DNA of 64,000 bases from Bradyrhizobium nivariense (GTDB taxonomy: Bacteria; Pseudomonadota; Alphaproteobacteria; Rhizobiales; Xanthobacteraceae): the NCBI RefSeq assembly GCF_029846715.1, contig NZ_JARVWW010000029.1, positions 1 to 64,000 on the forward strand, read 5' to 3'. Made by a program: the position numbers and the translations under genes. A model generated the notes under the pieces. The model ran no database searches, was not told where the DNA came from, and saw nothing but the letters and a program-made list of their open reading frames with translations. Numbering within the stretch: position 1 is the first letter of the stretch; the number at the start of each line of letters is the position of its first letter. Positions 1 to 8,936 of this stretch are shown here, piece by piece.

Positions 1-706
1 TCAGCGATATCTGCTTGTCGGGCGAGGCGAGCAATGCCTTTTCAATCGCGGCCAGCCGTTTCACTTCTTCTTCGAGCTTCGCCAGCTTTTCCCTAAGCCG
101 CGTCTTGGTCAGCAGCACCGTTTCCGAAGGCTCTTCGCCTGCTGCAGTCTGGCGGTCGGCGGTGTCCAGTTGACTCATGTAACGCGCCACGCTCTCTTCG
201 ATCTGCTTCTGGCGGCGCTGGATCTTGCCTTGCGTGAAGTTATTGTCGCGACTGTTCACGGCCTTAAACTTGCTGCCGTCGATGGCAACGCTGGCCTTCG
301 TCAGCAGGCCTATCTTGCGGCACAATTCGACGAATTGCGCGCAAACCTTCTTGATCGCTGCGCCATTGTTCTTGCGGAAGTCGGCGATGGTTTTGTGATC
401 CGGCGCGAGCCGTCCGGTCAGCCACATCACCTCGAGATTGCGGCCAGCCTCGCGCTCCAGCCGCCGGCTCGATTGCACCCGGTTGAGATAGCCGTAAATG
501 TAGAGCTTGAGCATCGGCGAAGGATGGTACGCCGGCCGGCCGGTCGCTGCTGGATCAACGCCATCGAACCCGAGGTCGCGGAGTTCCAACGCATCCACGA
601 ACACATCGACCGCGCGAATAGAATTGCTCTCGTCGACCCAATCATCGAGGCATTCCGGCAACAGCGTCGTCTGCTGGCGATCCGCCCCTTGAACGAAACC
701 CCGCAT
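1..706 (-). mobile_element. IS1182-family transposase, cut by the window start
   Basis: The minus strand reads open from an ATG at 706 to the window edge, about 235 codons. The protein begins MRGFVQGADRQQ and continues through FVDALELRDLGFDG, GRPAYHPSPMLKLYIYGYLN, SSRRLEREAGRNLEVMWL, GRLAPDHKTIADFRKNN and a basic coiled-coil-like stretch near KLEEEVKRL. This is the N-terminal architecture of IS1182 (IS5-related DDE) transposases: the InsH-like N-terminal domain, then VAIDGSKFKAVNS, where the first catalytic Asp is expected. The rest of the DDE domain lies outside the window, so whether the element is intact cannot be judged. The right end of the element should fall near 740-790, where the sequence becomes A+T-richer, but no terminal repeat can be set without the other end. 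Confidence 0.85.
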
Positions 707-990
707 CACTTCCCCCGCCGATTCAGCAAGGAATCATAGCATCGACGGGGTTTTCACACAGCCTGGACCCAAAGCGGACTTCGGCAAGGTTCGCCGGCTT
801 TTTGTGCTGACTGCGGACGAATGCCTTAGCTGGTTTTTTTCTTCAGTGCATTTCGCAGCAAGGCGGCCTTCAATTGACATTGCCTTTATTGTTTGTTCTC
901 TTAAAACGAGTTCGTTCTAGAAAAGCAACCAGTATAGGTATTTTAGGCGCGTGGGACACTGCGCGGAAAGAGCGCTTCTCACGACCCCTG
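707..990. other. Intergenic region between IS end and unknown membrane gene
   Basis: No supported gene. The first part probably holds the IS right end. A TTGACA at 874-879 with TCTTAA/CTTAAA about 18 bp downstream is a weak sigma-70-like promoter candidate for the following gene. This makes the TTG at 874 (part of that hexamer) an unlikely start codon, although the frame is open from there. Confidence 0.35.
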
Positions 991-1836
991 ATGGTATCAC
1001 TTCTGATGGCGCAAACTGAAGCCTTGCTGTTCGGTCTTCTGGCGGACGATTGGAAGAATCTTGCGTCATTCTTCGTGACCCCGGCCATAGGCCTGTCTGT
1101 GGCTTTTCTTTTGGGGGCAGATCTCCTGAAAATCCCGTTCGTCTCGACCGACGTCCCCTATAAGATACCCGGGCGCATATTGGCGGCGCTCGCTTGCGCG
1201 CTTTGCTTAGTCGCCGCCTATACCGTCGCCAGCTGGCTGACGCTGCGTCTCTATCCCGGCCCGCGCCCCGACGTGGAGGGTTTCAAAGCCTCTTTTTTTC
1301 ACCGCGAGCGCGATGAGGAGGCATCTTGGTTGCGGAGGATTGCCGCCGAACCGGTTACTGAGGCGTACCTTGTCTTGGATGATTTTTATAATCGATCCGA
1401 CCTCAGAATATTCGTCAATAATTCACGGGTCTTCGCATCCTATCGGGAGTGCGCGTGGCAATTTGAATGCAAGAAGGACGATCAAAGCCAGCTGCGCGAG
1501 AAAGTATCCGCTCTCGTTGATCCGCTTATCGACCACAATCTTTATCCTACCGACACCCTCAACAGGCTACCGCTTCCGATAGATCTCTACCCTTATCTAC
1601 GGGCAGGCGTAAATTTCATAGACGTATTCTCGAACAATTCGGGTCTTGGCGCTTGCCACGTCAAAGGGCGGATCGTCTTTTCTATGTTGTCCGGCAAGGA
1701 CGAGGCTTTCGAGTTCGAGATCAAGAATGTTGTGGCTGACGAAGACTCTTTCCGCACTATTCGGCAGAGCGGCTCGTTCAGAACGTGTGATCAGTTTCGA
1801 TTGCCGGCTTCCATTACCATGGGGACGCGGCCATGA
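991..1836 (+). CDS. Hypothetical membrane protein, first of a coupled pair
   Basis: I do not recognise a family. The frame is open from TTG 874, but ATG 991 or ATG 1006 are better starts because 874 lies in a promoter-like box; 991 is used here and is uncertain. The N-terminal third has two hydrophobic segments, around FVTPAIGLSVAFLLGADLL and ILAALACALCLVAAYTVASW. They are followed by a soluble domain of about 190 residues containing two Cys close together (RECAWQFECKK). The soluble part is therefore probably displayed on one face of the inner membrane. The stop overlaps the start of the next gene as ATGA at 1833-1836, so the two products are probably made together. Less G+C-rich than most of the window and next to an IS, consistent with acquired DNA. 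Confidence 0.6.
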   Translation: MVSLLMAQTEALLFGLLADDWKNLASFFVTPAIGLSVAFLLGADLLKIPFVSTDVPYKIPGRILAALACALCLVAAYTVASWLTLRLYPGPRPDVEGFKASFFHRERDEEASWLRRIAAEPVTEAYLVLDDFYNRSDLRIFVNNSRVFASYRECAWQFECKKDDQSQLREKVSALVDPLIDHNLYPTDTLNRLPLPIDLYPYLRAGVNFIDVFSNNSGLGACHVKGRIVFSMLSGKDEAFEFEIKNVVADEDSFRTIRQSGSFRTCDQFRLPASITMGTRP

Positions 1837-2498
1837 GGAAATCGAAAACTCTATCGCCATCAAGTGCACGCGCCGTTTGGCTGGCAGGAGCGACGCTCGT
1901 TGGCGCATTCCTCGGCGTCTTCTCCGCCGTTGGCTGGGGCGACAATTTCAGGACCAGCACTCTCGTTGTGGAAGGCCTGGCGACCTTCTACCGCGTCGCG
2001 CTACCGAACGATATACGCGAGCTAAGCGATATCCAAACCGCGAAGATTGCTGCGCCAAGTGCCTCCGACTATGAACGGGTCGGGGTGAACAATTACTGGA
2101 TTGCCAGCAGCGAAAATCTTCCAGTGATCGTTGGGTCGGTCCCACGAGAGACGGTTGGCGAGATTGCCGTTGTCCGCAATCACGGTGGCGAGCTGAGATC
2201 TGCCTTGAACGCGTTTCGTCCTGGACGCAACTTCGTTGTCTATGAAATGGAAAACAGCTCGCATGGCTACTGCGTAGGTGGATTTGACGTTCAGCTGAAC
2301 GGCAGCACCATCGCCGGCGTTCCAATGTATGCGCCGAGCGGCCCGGATGAGGTCCTCTCAATGTTGAGGCTCGAAAGCGATAAAACCGTCCGCGATGGGT
2401 TTAAGAGGGTTCTATGCTCGCGCCGGGTCATCGAAATCGATATCGGCGTTCCACATGATCCTAGCCGACGCCTTGCGGAGTTTCTTGGGCTTTCGTAG
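1833..2498 (+). CDS. Hypothetical exported or membrane-anchored protein
   Basis: A 221-residue protein of no family I recognise. The N-terminus is basic (MRKSKT) and followed by one hydrophobic segment (AVWLAGATLVGAFLGVFSAVGW), so it is either a signal anchor or exported. The remainder is soluble, with two Cys (SHGYCVGGF and RVLCSRRV) that could pair in the periplasm. Its start overlaps the stop of the upstream membrane gene by four bases, indicating translational coupling and probably a shared function. Nothing in the sequence indicates a catalytic activity. Confidence 0.6.
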   Translation: MRKSKTLSPSSARAVWLAGATLVGAFLGVFSAVGWGDNFRTSTLVVEGLATFYRVALPNDIRELSDIQTAKIAAPSASDYERVGVNNYWIASSENLPVIVGSVPRETVGEIAVVRNHGGELRSALNAFRPGRNFVVYEMENSSHGYCVGGFDVQLNGSTIAGVPMYAPSGPDEVLSMLRLESDKTVRDGFKRVLCSRRVIEIDIGVPHDPSRRLAEFLGLS

Positions 2499-2750
2499 GT
2501 ATACCTCAATTGCGTTTCTTGGTCCGAGTAGTGCACGGCGCGATAACACTACGGGTCGAGTCAATGCATGTCGGCAAATGGCCTTTAGTGTCGTTAGCGT
2601 AGGGCATCGGCAGGTCCGGGGTCTGGGTAGAGCAGAAGTCATCGCCTCCGGTGCAGACCGCCGCCTTTGACCTGACCCGGTCATCGGCTCGCTTGGACCT
2701 ACGTAGAACAATGCCTGTTCTCAGCCGGGGTGTATGAGATTGGATTGGTA

Positions 2751-3722
2751 ATGAAACGACGAGAATTCCTGACTCTGGTTGGTGTAGCGTCTGCGTTGCC
2801 TCTGGCAGCGCGAGCACAGCAAGCGCAGCGAATGCGCCGAATTGGCCTTCTCCTCCCCCCACCGCGAAATTTGGAGGTAGACGCGTTCCTCAAGGGGCTC
2901 AGCGATCTCGGTTGGGTTAACGGCGTGAACGTCCATGTCGAATATCGCGACGCCGGTGGCGACGACGCCAGGCTGCCGGCGCTTGCGAATGAACTTGTCG
3001 CTCTTGATGTTGACGTTCTCGTCACAGCCACATTTCCCGGGATTCTTGCCGCTCACAACGCGACGACAAAAATTCCGACGGTGATGATCGTGGGCCCCGA
3101 TCTGGTGACCATAGGCCTTGCAGCCAGCATGGCTCATCCTGGCGGCAACATCACGGGACAGACCTTTTTTCTTACAGAACTGGCTGCAAAGCGCTTGGAG
3201 ATTCTCGCAGGCTTGGCTCCCTCGACGAGACGCGTAGGGGTGCTAGTGCAGCGAGGGAATCCACTGAACAACGCTACAATGAGCACCATGAGGAACGCAG
3301 CGCAGGCATTGAAGATGGAGCTACTACCTATCGAGGTAGACGTCCCCGGCGATCTCGAAAGCGCGCTGTCACTCGTCGGCTCTACCCCGATGGACGGCCT
3401 CGTGATCACGGACGCAAACGCGTTTGTCACCAACACGTCCATGGTCGCCGCGATTGTGGACAAGTGCCGCGTGCCATCGGTTGCCGCACCCATTGTCGCC
3501 TCCCGGGGGGCCGCCCTGATGGGTTACGGAGTGGACTTCACCGCAATGTTCCGCCACGCAGCTGTTTTCGTCGACAAGATATTGAAGGGTGCTAACCCGG
3601 CCGAGATCCCCATCGAGCAGCCGACGCAGTTCAAGACAGTCATCAACCACAAGACCGCAAAGGCGCTCGGCGTGGAGATACCTCCGTCGTTGCTGGTGCG
3701 CGCGGACGACGTGATCGAATAA
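2751..3722 (+). CDS. ABC transporter substrate-binding protein (ABC_sub_bind type), orphan
   Basis: A 323-residue protein starting at ATG 2751 (MKRREFLTLVGVASALPLAA), which places a twin-arginine-like lipobox-free signal (KRREFL) at the very start and cleavage after ARAQQ. The frame is open from 2730, but that would put seven residues in front of the signal. The body (MRRIGLLLPP, FLKGLSDLGWVNGVNVHVEYR, DVLVTATFPGILAAHNAT, IPTVMI) matches the periplasmic binding proteins of Pfam ABC_sub_bind (PF04392). These are very numerous and often orphaned in Bradyrhizobium and Rhodopseudomonas. No permease or ATPase gene is adjacent, so the ligand and partner are unknown. Confidence 0.85.
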   Translation: MKRREFLTLVGVASALPLAARAQQAQRMRRIGLLLPPPRNLEVDAFLKGLSDLGWVNGVNVHVEYRDAGGDDARLPALANELVALDVDVLVTATFPGILAAHNATTKIPTVMIVGPDLVTIGLAASMAHPGGNITGQTFFLTELAAKRLEILAGLAPSTRRVGVLVQRGNPLNNATMSTMRNAAQALKMELLPIEVDVPGDLESALSLVGSTPMDGLVITDANAFVTNTSMVAAIVDKCRVPSVAAPIVASRGAALMGYGVDFTAMFRHAAVFVDKILKGANPAEIPIEQPTQFKTVINHKTAKALGVEIPPSLLVRADDVIE

Positions 3723-3798
3723 CAGCGCCGACCTCTGCAACAAGCGGGAGCCAGGTCGCGCCGGGGGCCAATCAATTCAGCCTAACAGCCATTTCGTC

Positions 3799-4542
3799 TC
3801 AGAACTGATACCTCCTCAACCCCCCGTCCACCGGGATCACCGCGCCCGTGATGTACCGCGCCACCGGCGACGCCAGAAACACCGCAAGCGCGGCCAAATC
3901 TTCCGGCTCGCCCCAATAGCCGACCGGAATCTCTTCTTCCGCAAAGCGCTCGCGATAGTCCGGCGGATAGTTGCGGCGGATCTGTTCGCTCATGATGCGG
4001 CCGGGCGGAATGCAATTGATGGTGATGCCGTGCTCGCCGATCTCGCGCGACAGGCCCTTGGCCCAGGCGTGCACGGCGGCTTTGGCGGCGAATGCGGCGT
4101 TGAGGCCTTCGGGCTCGGACTTGCCGGTGATGTTGACGATGCGGCCCCATTTGCGTTCGATCATCTGCGGCAGCAGCGCATGCGCGATGCGGCGGTAGCT
4201 GGTGAAATTCAGCGCGATCGCCTCGTCCCATTGGCTGTCGGGCGCGTCGACCGGCAGCGGACGACTGCCGCCGGCATTGTTGATGAGGATGTCGACATGG
4301 CCGAGCTCTTTTAGCGCGAAGGCCGAAATCTTCTCTGCCGCGTCCTTGGCCATCACGTCCTGCTCGAACGGGGTGACCAGACCGGAGCCGACTTCCATCA
4401 CCAGCTCGGCGAGCAGGTCGGTGCGCCGTGCCACGCCGACGACGCGCACGCCTTCGGCAGCCAAGCCCTTGGCGATGGCGCGGCCGATGCCGACGCTCGC
4501 TCCGGTGACGACAGCCGTTTTCGATTTGAGCCCGAGGTCCAT
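3799..4542 (-). CDS. SDR-family oxidoreductase lacking the catalytic Tyr
   Basis: A 247-residue short-chain dehydrogenase/reductase starting at MDLGLKSKTAVVTGAS. The nucleotide-binding TGASVGIG and NNAG (residues 88-91) motifs are present, and the C-terminus GAVIPVDGGL is typical of FabG-like SDRs. The active site is odd: where YxxxK is expected the sequence is AAFAAKAAV, so Lys154 is kept but the Tyr position (150) is Ala, with Phe at 151. The Ser of the triad is also not obvious (NITGKSEP). Usual keto-reduction chemistry may therefore be lost or changed. It is divergent from the methyltransferase at 4698. The frame is open upstream of 4542, but homology begins here. Confidence 0.85.
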   Translation of the reverse strand: MDLGLKSKTAVVTGASVGIGRAIAKGLAAEGVRVVGVARRTDLLAELVMEVGSGLVTPFEQDVMAKDAAEKISAFALKELGHVDILINNAGGSRPLPVDAPDSQWDEAIALNFTSYRRIAHALLPQMIERKWGRIVNITGKSEPEGLNAAFAAKAAVHAWAKGLSREIGEHGITINCIPPGRIMSEQIRRNYPPDYRERFAEEEIPVGYWGEPEDLAALAVFLASPVARYITGAVIPVDGGLRRYQF

Positions 4543-4697
4543 GGTGACGCTCTCTTGTTTGCTTTTTTGCTTGTTGCTGTTTGTTTGCTGTTCGTTTCCG
4601 ACCCCGTCCCGCCGGCTTGCGAATTGCCTGAGCGGGACGAGCAGTGGTAACCAAGAGCAACGGTGAAGGAAACACGAAAAAGAAAAGGCGCTGAGCG

Positions 4698-5468
4698 ATG
4701 GTCTGGGATCCGCAGCAGTATCTGAAATTCTCCGGCCACCGGCTCCGGCCCGCCGTCGACCTCTTGATGCGGATTCCGGATTCTGGTCCGCGTGCGGTTG
4801 CCGATCTCGGCGCCGGCGCCGGCAATGTGACAAAACTGATCAAGGAGCGTTGGCCGGACGCGACGGTGACGGGTGTCGAGGGCTCAGCCGAGATGGTCGC
4901 CGCCGGCCGCAAGGCCGCACCGGACGTGGAATGGTCGCACGAAGACCTCGGTCATTGGCGCCCGGCGAAGCAATACGATTTGATCTATTCCAATGCCGCA
5001 CTGCACTGGCTGCCCAATCATGCGGCACTGTTTCCGTCGGTAATGGAGAAGGTGACACCGGGCGGCATGCTTGCGGTGCAGATGCCGCGCAACTTTCTGG
5101 CCCCGTCGCACGTGCTGATCGGCGAGACCGCGCTCGACGGCCCCTGGCGGTCGAAGGTCGAGCATCTCGTCACGCCGCCGCCGGTCGAAGGGCCGGCCTA
5201 CTATCACGGTCTTCTTGCTCCGATGTCGGCCAATATCGACATCTGGGAGACCGAATATCTGCAAGTGCTCGAAGGCGAGAATCCCGTGAAGGAGTGGACC
5301 AAGGGGACCTGGCTGACGCGCTATCTCGACATCTTGCAGGGTGACGAGAAGGCCGCTTTCGAAGCGGCCTATGGCGAGCGGGTAGCGAAGGCCTATCCGA
5401 AGAATGCGGCCGGGCAGACGCTGTTCCCGTTCCGGCGTCTGTTCATGGTCGCCCAGCGCAAGGACTGA
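4698..5468 (+). CDS. tam: Trans-aconitate 2-methyltransferase
   Basis: A 256-residue class I SAM-dependent methyltransferase starting MVWDPQQYLKFSGHRLRPA, the characteristic N-terminus of Tam. The SAM-binding loop is VADLGAGAGNVT (about residues 34-45), the acidic motif II is VTGVEGS, and the post-motif is DLIYSNAALHWLPNH. The length matches Tam. The enzyme methylates trans-aconitate, a spontaneous isomer and inhibitor formed from the citric-acid-cycle intermediate cis-aconitate, using S-adenosylmethionine in the cytoplasm. It is transcribed divergently from the SDR at 3799-4542 with about 155 bp between the starts. The C-terminal FPFRRLFMVAQ is also family-typical. Confidence 0.93.
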   Translation: MVWDPQQYLKFSGHRLRPAVDLLMRIPDSGPRAVADLGAGAGNVTKLIKERWPDATVTGVEGSAEMVAAGRKAAPDVEWSHEDLGHWRPAKQYDLIYSNAALHWLPNHAALFPSVMEKVTPGGMLAVQMPRNFLAPSHVLIGETALDGPWRSKVEHLVTPPPVEGPAYYHGLLAPMSANIDIWETEYLQVLEGENPVKEWTKGTWLTRYLDILQGDEKAAFEAAYGERVAKAYPKNAAGQTLFPFRRLFMVAQRKD

Positions 5469-5679
5469 TCGCACTGCCGCAATGCGACATAAGCGCTCGC
5501 TTCGCAGGGCTGGAGCGGGTGCCGGGTTGCGCCTTCAGCGGCCGTCAAGATAGCTGCGCTGCGGCAAATTGGGCTTAGGTCTAGTTGTTCGGGTGGCGGA
5601 TTGCTGCCACTACTGAAACCGTAAACTGGGCTGTAAAACAAAAAGAACCCGGTTCTAGAGGTTGTTGGGAGGTTACTTC

Positions 5680-6681
5680 ATGCGCAAGCTGCTTCTTGCG
5701 GTCGCCGCCGCAGCTATTCTTGCGGCGCCTGCCATTGTCCAGGCCCAGAGCCCGATCGTCATCAAATTCAGCCACGTCGTCGCGAACGACACTCCCAAGG
5801 GCAAGGGCGCCCTGAAGTTCAGGGAACTCGCGGAGAAGTACACCGACGGCAAGGTCAAGGTTGAAATCTATCCGAACTCCACGCTGTACAAGGACAAGGA
5901 GGAGATCGAGGCGCTGCAGCTCGGCTCTGTGCAGATGCTCGCCCCTTCGACCGCGAAGTTCGCACCGCTCGGCATCAAGGAGTTCGAGGCGCTCGACCTG
6001 CCCTGGCTGTTCAAGGACGACCAAACCTATTCCAACGCGATGAAGGGCACGATCGGCAAATGGCTGTTCCAGAAGCTCGAGACCAAGGGCATCACCGGGC
6101 TCGCTTATTGGGACAACGGCTTCCACATGCTCTCTGCCAACCGTGCCCTGATGAAGCCGGCCGATTTCCAGGGTCTCAAATTCCGCATCTCCGGATCGAA
6201 GGTCGCCGACCAATATCTCCGCATCATGGGCTCGATCCCTCAGATCATGGCGTTTTCCGAAGTCTACCAGGCCTTGCAGACGGGCGTGGTCGACGGCTGC
6301 GAGAACACCGCGTCCAACTACCTGACGCAGAAGTTCTACGAGGTGCAGAAGGACATCACCGTGTCCTATCACGCGCACCTGCAATATGCCGTCATCGTCA
6401 ACTCGAAATTCTGGTCGGGCCTGCCGCCCGATATCCGCGCCCAGCTCGAGAAGGCGATGAACGAGGCGACCGACTACACCAACTTGATCGCGCACCAGGA
6501 AAACGAGGATGCGCTGGCCGAGATCAAGAAGACGGGCAAGACCACGCTGCATTATCTGACTGACGCCGACCGCAAGGCATGGCAAGAGGCGATGCAGCCG
6601 ACCTACAAATGGGCGAAGGGGCGGGTCGGGCAGGAGGTGCTCGATCTCGTCGCCAAGGAACTCGACGTCAAGATGAACTGA
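5680..6681 (+). CDS. TRAP transporter solute-binding protein (DctP family)
   Basis: A 333-residue periplasmic receptor with a Sec signal peptide (MRKLLLAVAAAAILAAP, cleavage near VQAQS). The start ATG 5680 is fixed by a GGGAGG ribosome site at 5667-5672; the frame is open from TTG 5662. DctP hallmarks are IKFSHVVANDTPKGKGA, FRELAEKYTDGKVKVEIYPN, EALQLGSVQM and the carboxylate-binding Arg region LKFRISGSKVADQYLRIMGS. It captures an organic-acid-like ligand and delivers it to the fused membrane component 67 bp downstream. The ligand cannot be read from the sequence. The neighbouring alkyl sulfatase raises the possibility of a sulfated or carboxylated amphiphile, which is inference only. Confidence 0.93.
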   Translation: MRKLLLAVAAAAILAAPAIVQAQSPIVIKFSHVVANDTPKGKGALKFRELAEKYTDGKVKVEIYPNSTLYKDKEEIEALQLGSVQMLAPSTAKFAPLGIKEFEALDLPWLFKDDQTYSNAMKGTIGKWLFQKLETKGITGLAYWDNGFHMLSANRALMKPADFQGLKFRISGSKVADQYLRIMGSIPQIMAFSEVYQALQTGVVDGCENTASNYLTQKFYEVQKDITVSYHAHLQYAVIVNSKFWSGLPPDIRAQLEKAMNEATDYTNLIAHQENEDALAEIKKTGKTTLHYLTDADRKAWQEAMQPTYKWAKGRVGQEVLDLVAKELDVKMN

Positions 6682-6748
6682 CGCCGCGCCGTCATAAGAA
6701 CAACCATGAACGGTCGGGGGTGATCGCACTCCCGGCCGTTGCTCTTGA

Positions 6749-8809
6749 ATGATGAGCCAAGCCGGGGGGACCAAGTTGCTGCGTCTACTGAATCGTGTGC
6801 TCAATCATCTCGAGGAATGGCTGATCGCGACGATGATCGCGGCTGCGACATCGCTCATCTTCGTTGCCGTGCTGCACCGTTATGGCGCCGGGCTGTCGAT
6901 CGACATCGCCAAATGGGCGGAGGCGCGCAACCTGGCCTTCCTGGCCGTCCCCGCGCGAGCCGCGTTCGTCTGGCTTGCCGCTCTCGACCTGTCCTGGGCG
7001 CAGGAACTCTGCATCTACATGTTCATCTGGATGGCGAAGTTCGGTGCGGCCTACGGGGTGCGCACCGGCATCCATGTCGGCGTCGACGTCCTGGTCAATG
7101 TCCTTCCCGGCGGATCGCGCCGCCGCGTCATCACTTTCGGCCTGATGTGCGGCGCCCTTTTCACGGCCATCGTGTGCTATTTCGGGGCCGCGTTCGTCGG
7201 CCAGATGTGGCAGACCGGCCAGCAATCCAACGATCTCGAAGCCCCGATGTGGCTGGTGTATCTCACCATCCCGCTCGGCTCCGGGCTGATGTGCTTCCGC
7301 TTCCTGCAGGTCGCCTGGTCGTTCTATCGCACCGGCGAGCTGCCTCATCACGACATGGCCGGCGTCGAGGGCGTCGAGGTAGATCCGGTTCATCCGGCCC
7401 CGGTCACGCGCAGTCAGGTTGCCCGCGACGAACGCAGCCCGCTCGGCTGGGTCCTGATGTTGTTGCCGGTCCTGATCGTCGCCGTGTGCTTCGCCCATTC
7501 GGCGCACGTGATCACGTTGCCGCAGGGCCTGCGTGTCGCCGTGGTTTTCGGCCTTCTGCTGTCGTTGATGCTCACGGGCATGCCGATCTCGATCGCGCTC
7601 GGTCTGACGGTGCTCAGCTTCATGTTCACGCTGACCGACGTGCGGACGGAATCGGTGGCGCTGAAGCTGTTTACCGGCATCGAGAGCTTCGAGATCATGG
7701 CGATCCCGTTCTTCATCCTTGCCGGCAACTTCCTGACCCATGGCGGCGTGGCGCGCCGGATGATCGCCTTCGCGACCGCGCTGGTCGGCCATTGGTACGG
7801 CGGCCTCGCGCTCTCGGGCGTGGTCGCATGCGCGCTGTTCGCCGCGATTTCCGGCTCGTCGCCGGCCACCGTGGTGGCGATCGGATCGGTGATTCTGCCC
7901 GCGATGGTCGCGCAGGGATTTCCGAAGAGGTTCGGGGCGGGCGTGATCACGACCTCCGGCTCGCTGGGAATTCTGATTCCACCCTCGATTCCGATGGTTC
8001 TTTTTGCCGTCTCCACCAACACCTCCGTCGGCAAGCTGTTCATCGCCGGCATCGTGCCGGGGCTCGTGCTCGCCATGCTGCTCGGCGCCACGACGTTCTA
8101 TCGGGCCTGGCGTAACGACTATCCGAGGATGCCGAAGGCAACCCTCTTCCAGCGCTTCGATGCGTTCCGCAAGTCGATCTGGGGTATCCTGCTGATCGTG
8201 ATCGTGATCGGCGGCATCTACAGCGGCCTGTTCACACCGACCGAAGCTGCCGCCGTCAGCGCGGTGTACGCCTTCGTCGTCGCAGTGTTCATCTACAAGG
8301 ATTTGAAGCTGCGAGACGTGCCGCGCGTGCTGCTGTCATCGGCAAACCTCTCGGCGATGCTGCTCTACATCATCACCAACGCCGTCTTGTTCTCGTTCCT
8401 GATGACTTACGAGAACGTGCCGCAAGCGCTCGCGCAATGGATGATCGACCAGGGCCTCGGCTGGATCGGCTTCCTGCTCGTCGTCAATCTCCTGCTGCTG
8501 CTGGCGGGCAACGTGATGGAGCCGTCCTCGATCATCCTGATCATGGCGCCGATCCTGTTTCCGGTTGCGATCAAGCTCGGCATCGACCCGATCCATTTCG
8601 GAATCCTGATGACGGTCAACATGGAGGTCGGGCTGTGCCATCCGCCGGTCGGCCTCAATCTCTACGTCGCCTCAGGCATCGCCAAGATGGGTATCACCGA
8701 GCTCACGGTCGCGGTGTGGCCATGGCTCCTCACCATGCTGGCGTTCCTCGTGGTCGTGACCTATTGGCCGGGCCTGTCGTTGTGGCTGCCCAGGCTGTTG
8801 GGCATGTAA
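6749..8809 (+). CDS. TRAP transporter fused small and large permease (DctQ-DctM)
   Basis: A 686-residue integral membrane protein fusing both TRAP permease subunits. Residues 1 to about 200 are DctQ-like (WLIATMIAAATSLIFVAVLHRY, LSWAQELCIYMFIWMAKFGAAYG). A charged linker near GVEVDPVHPAPVTRSQVARD then leads to the DctM domain, with repeats such as GMPISIALGLTVLSF, SGSSPATVVAIGSVILPAM and GILIPPSIPMVLFA. The DctQ half has about 35 extra residues between HRY and LSWAQE with a hydrophobic stretch, which separate DctQ proteins do not normally have. It would import the ligand bound by the upstream DctP using the Na+ or H+ gradient. ATG 6749 or 6752 is the start. Confidence 0.92.
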   Translation: MMSQAGGTKLLRLLNRVLNHLEEWLIATMIAAATSLIFVAVLHRYGAGLSIDIAKWAEARNLAFLAVPARAAFVWLAALDLSWAQELCIYMFIWMAKFGAAYGVRTGIHVGVDVLVNVLPGGSRRRVITFGLMCGALFTAIVCYFGAAFVGQMWQTGQQSNDLEAPMWLVYLTIPLGSGLMCFRFLQVAWSFYRTGELPHHDMAGVEGVEVDPVHPAPVTRSQVARDERSPLGWVLMLLPVLIVAVCFAHSAHVITLPQGLRVAVVFGLLLSLMLTGMPISIALGLTVLSFMFTLTDVRTESVALKLFTGIESFEIMAIPFFILAGNFLTHGGVARRMIAFATALVGHWYGGLALSGVVACALFAAISGSSPATVVAIGSVILPAMVAQGFPKRFGAGVITTSGSLGILIPPSIPMVLFAVSTNTSVGKLFIAGIVPGLVLAMLLGATTFYRAWRNDYPRMPKATLFQRFDAFRKSIWGILLIVIVIGGIYSGLFTPTEAAAVSAVYAFVVAVFIYKDLKLRDVPRVLLSSANLSAMLLYIITNAVLFSFLMTYENVPQALAQWMIDQGLGWIGFLLVVNLLLLLAGNVMEPSSIILIMAPILFPVAIKLGIDPIHFGILMTVNMEVGLCHPPVGLNLYVASGIAKMGITELTVAVWPWLLTMLAFLVVVTYWPGLSLWLPRLLGM

Positions 8810-8936
8810 CTGCGAACACGCTGCATCTCTCCGCCTGTGGGCGCGGGGCTACGCATCGCTCCGTCCTCCCGTCGCCGATGGCAATCGACCGCGAGATGCG
8901 GTTAGATGCCGCGCGTCAGGCCGGGAGGAAACACAG

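Noticed and set aside
170..739. Plus-strand open frame over the IS end
   Set aside because: It is antisense to the IS1182 transposase, which has clear family sequence on the minus strand.
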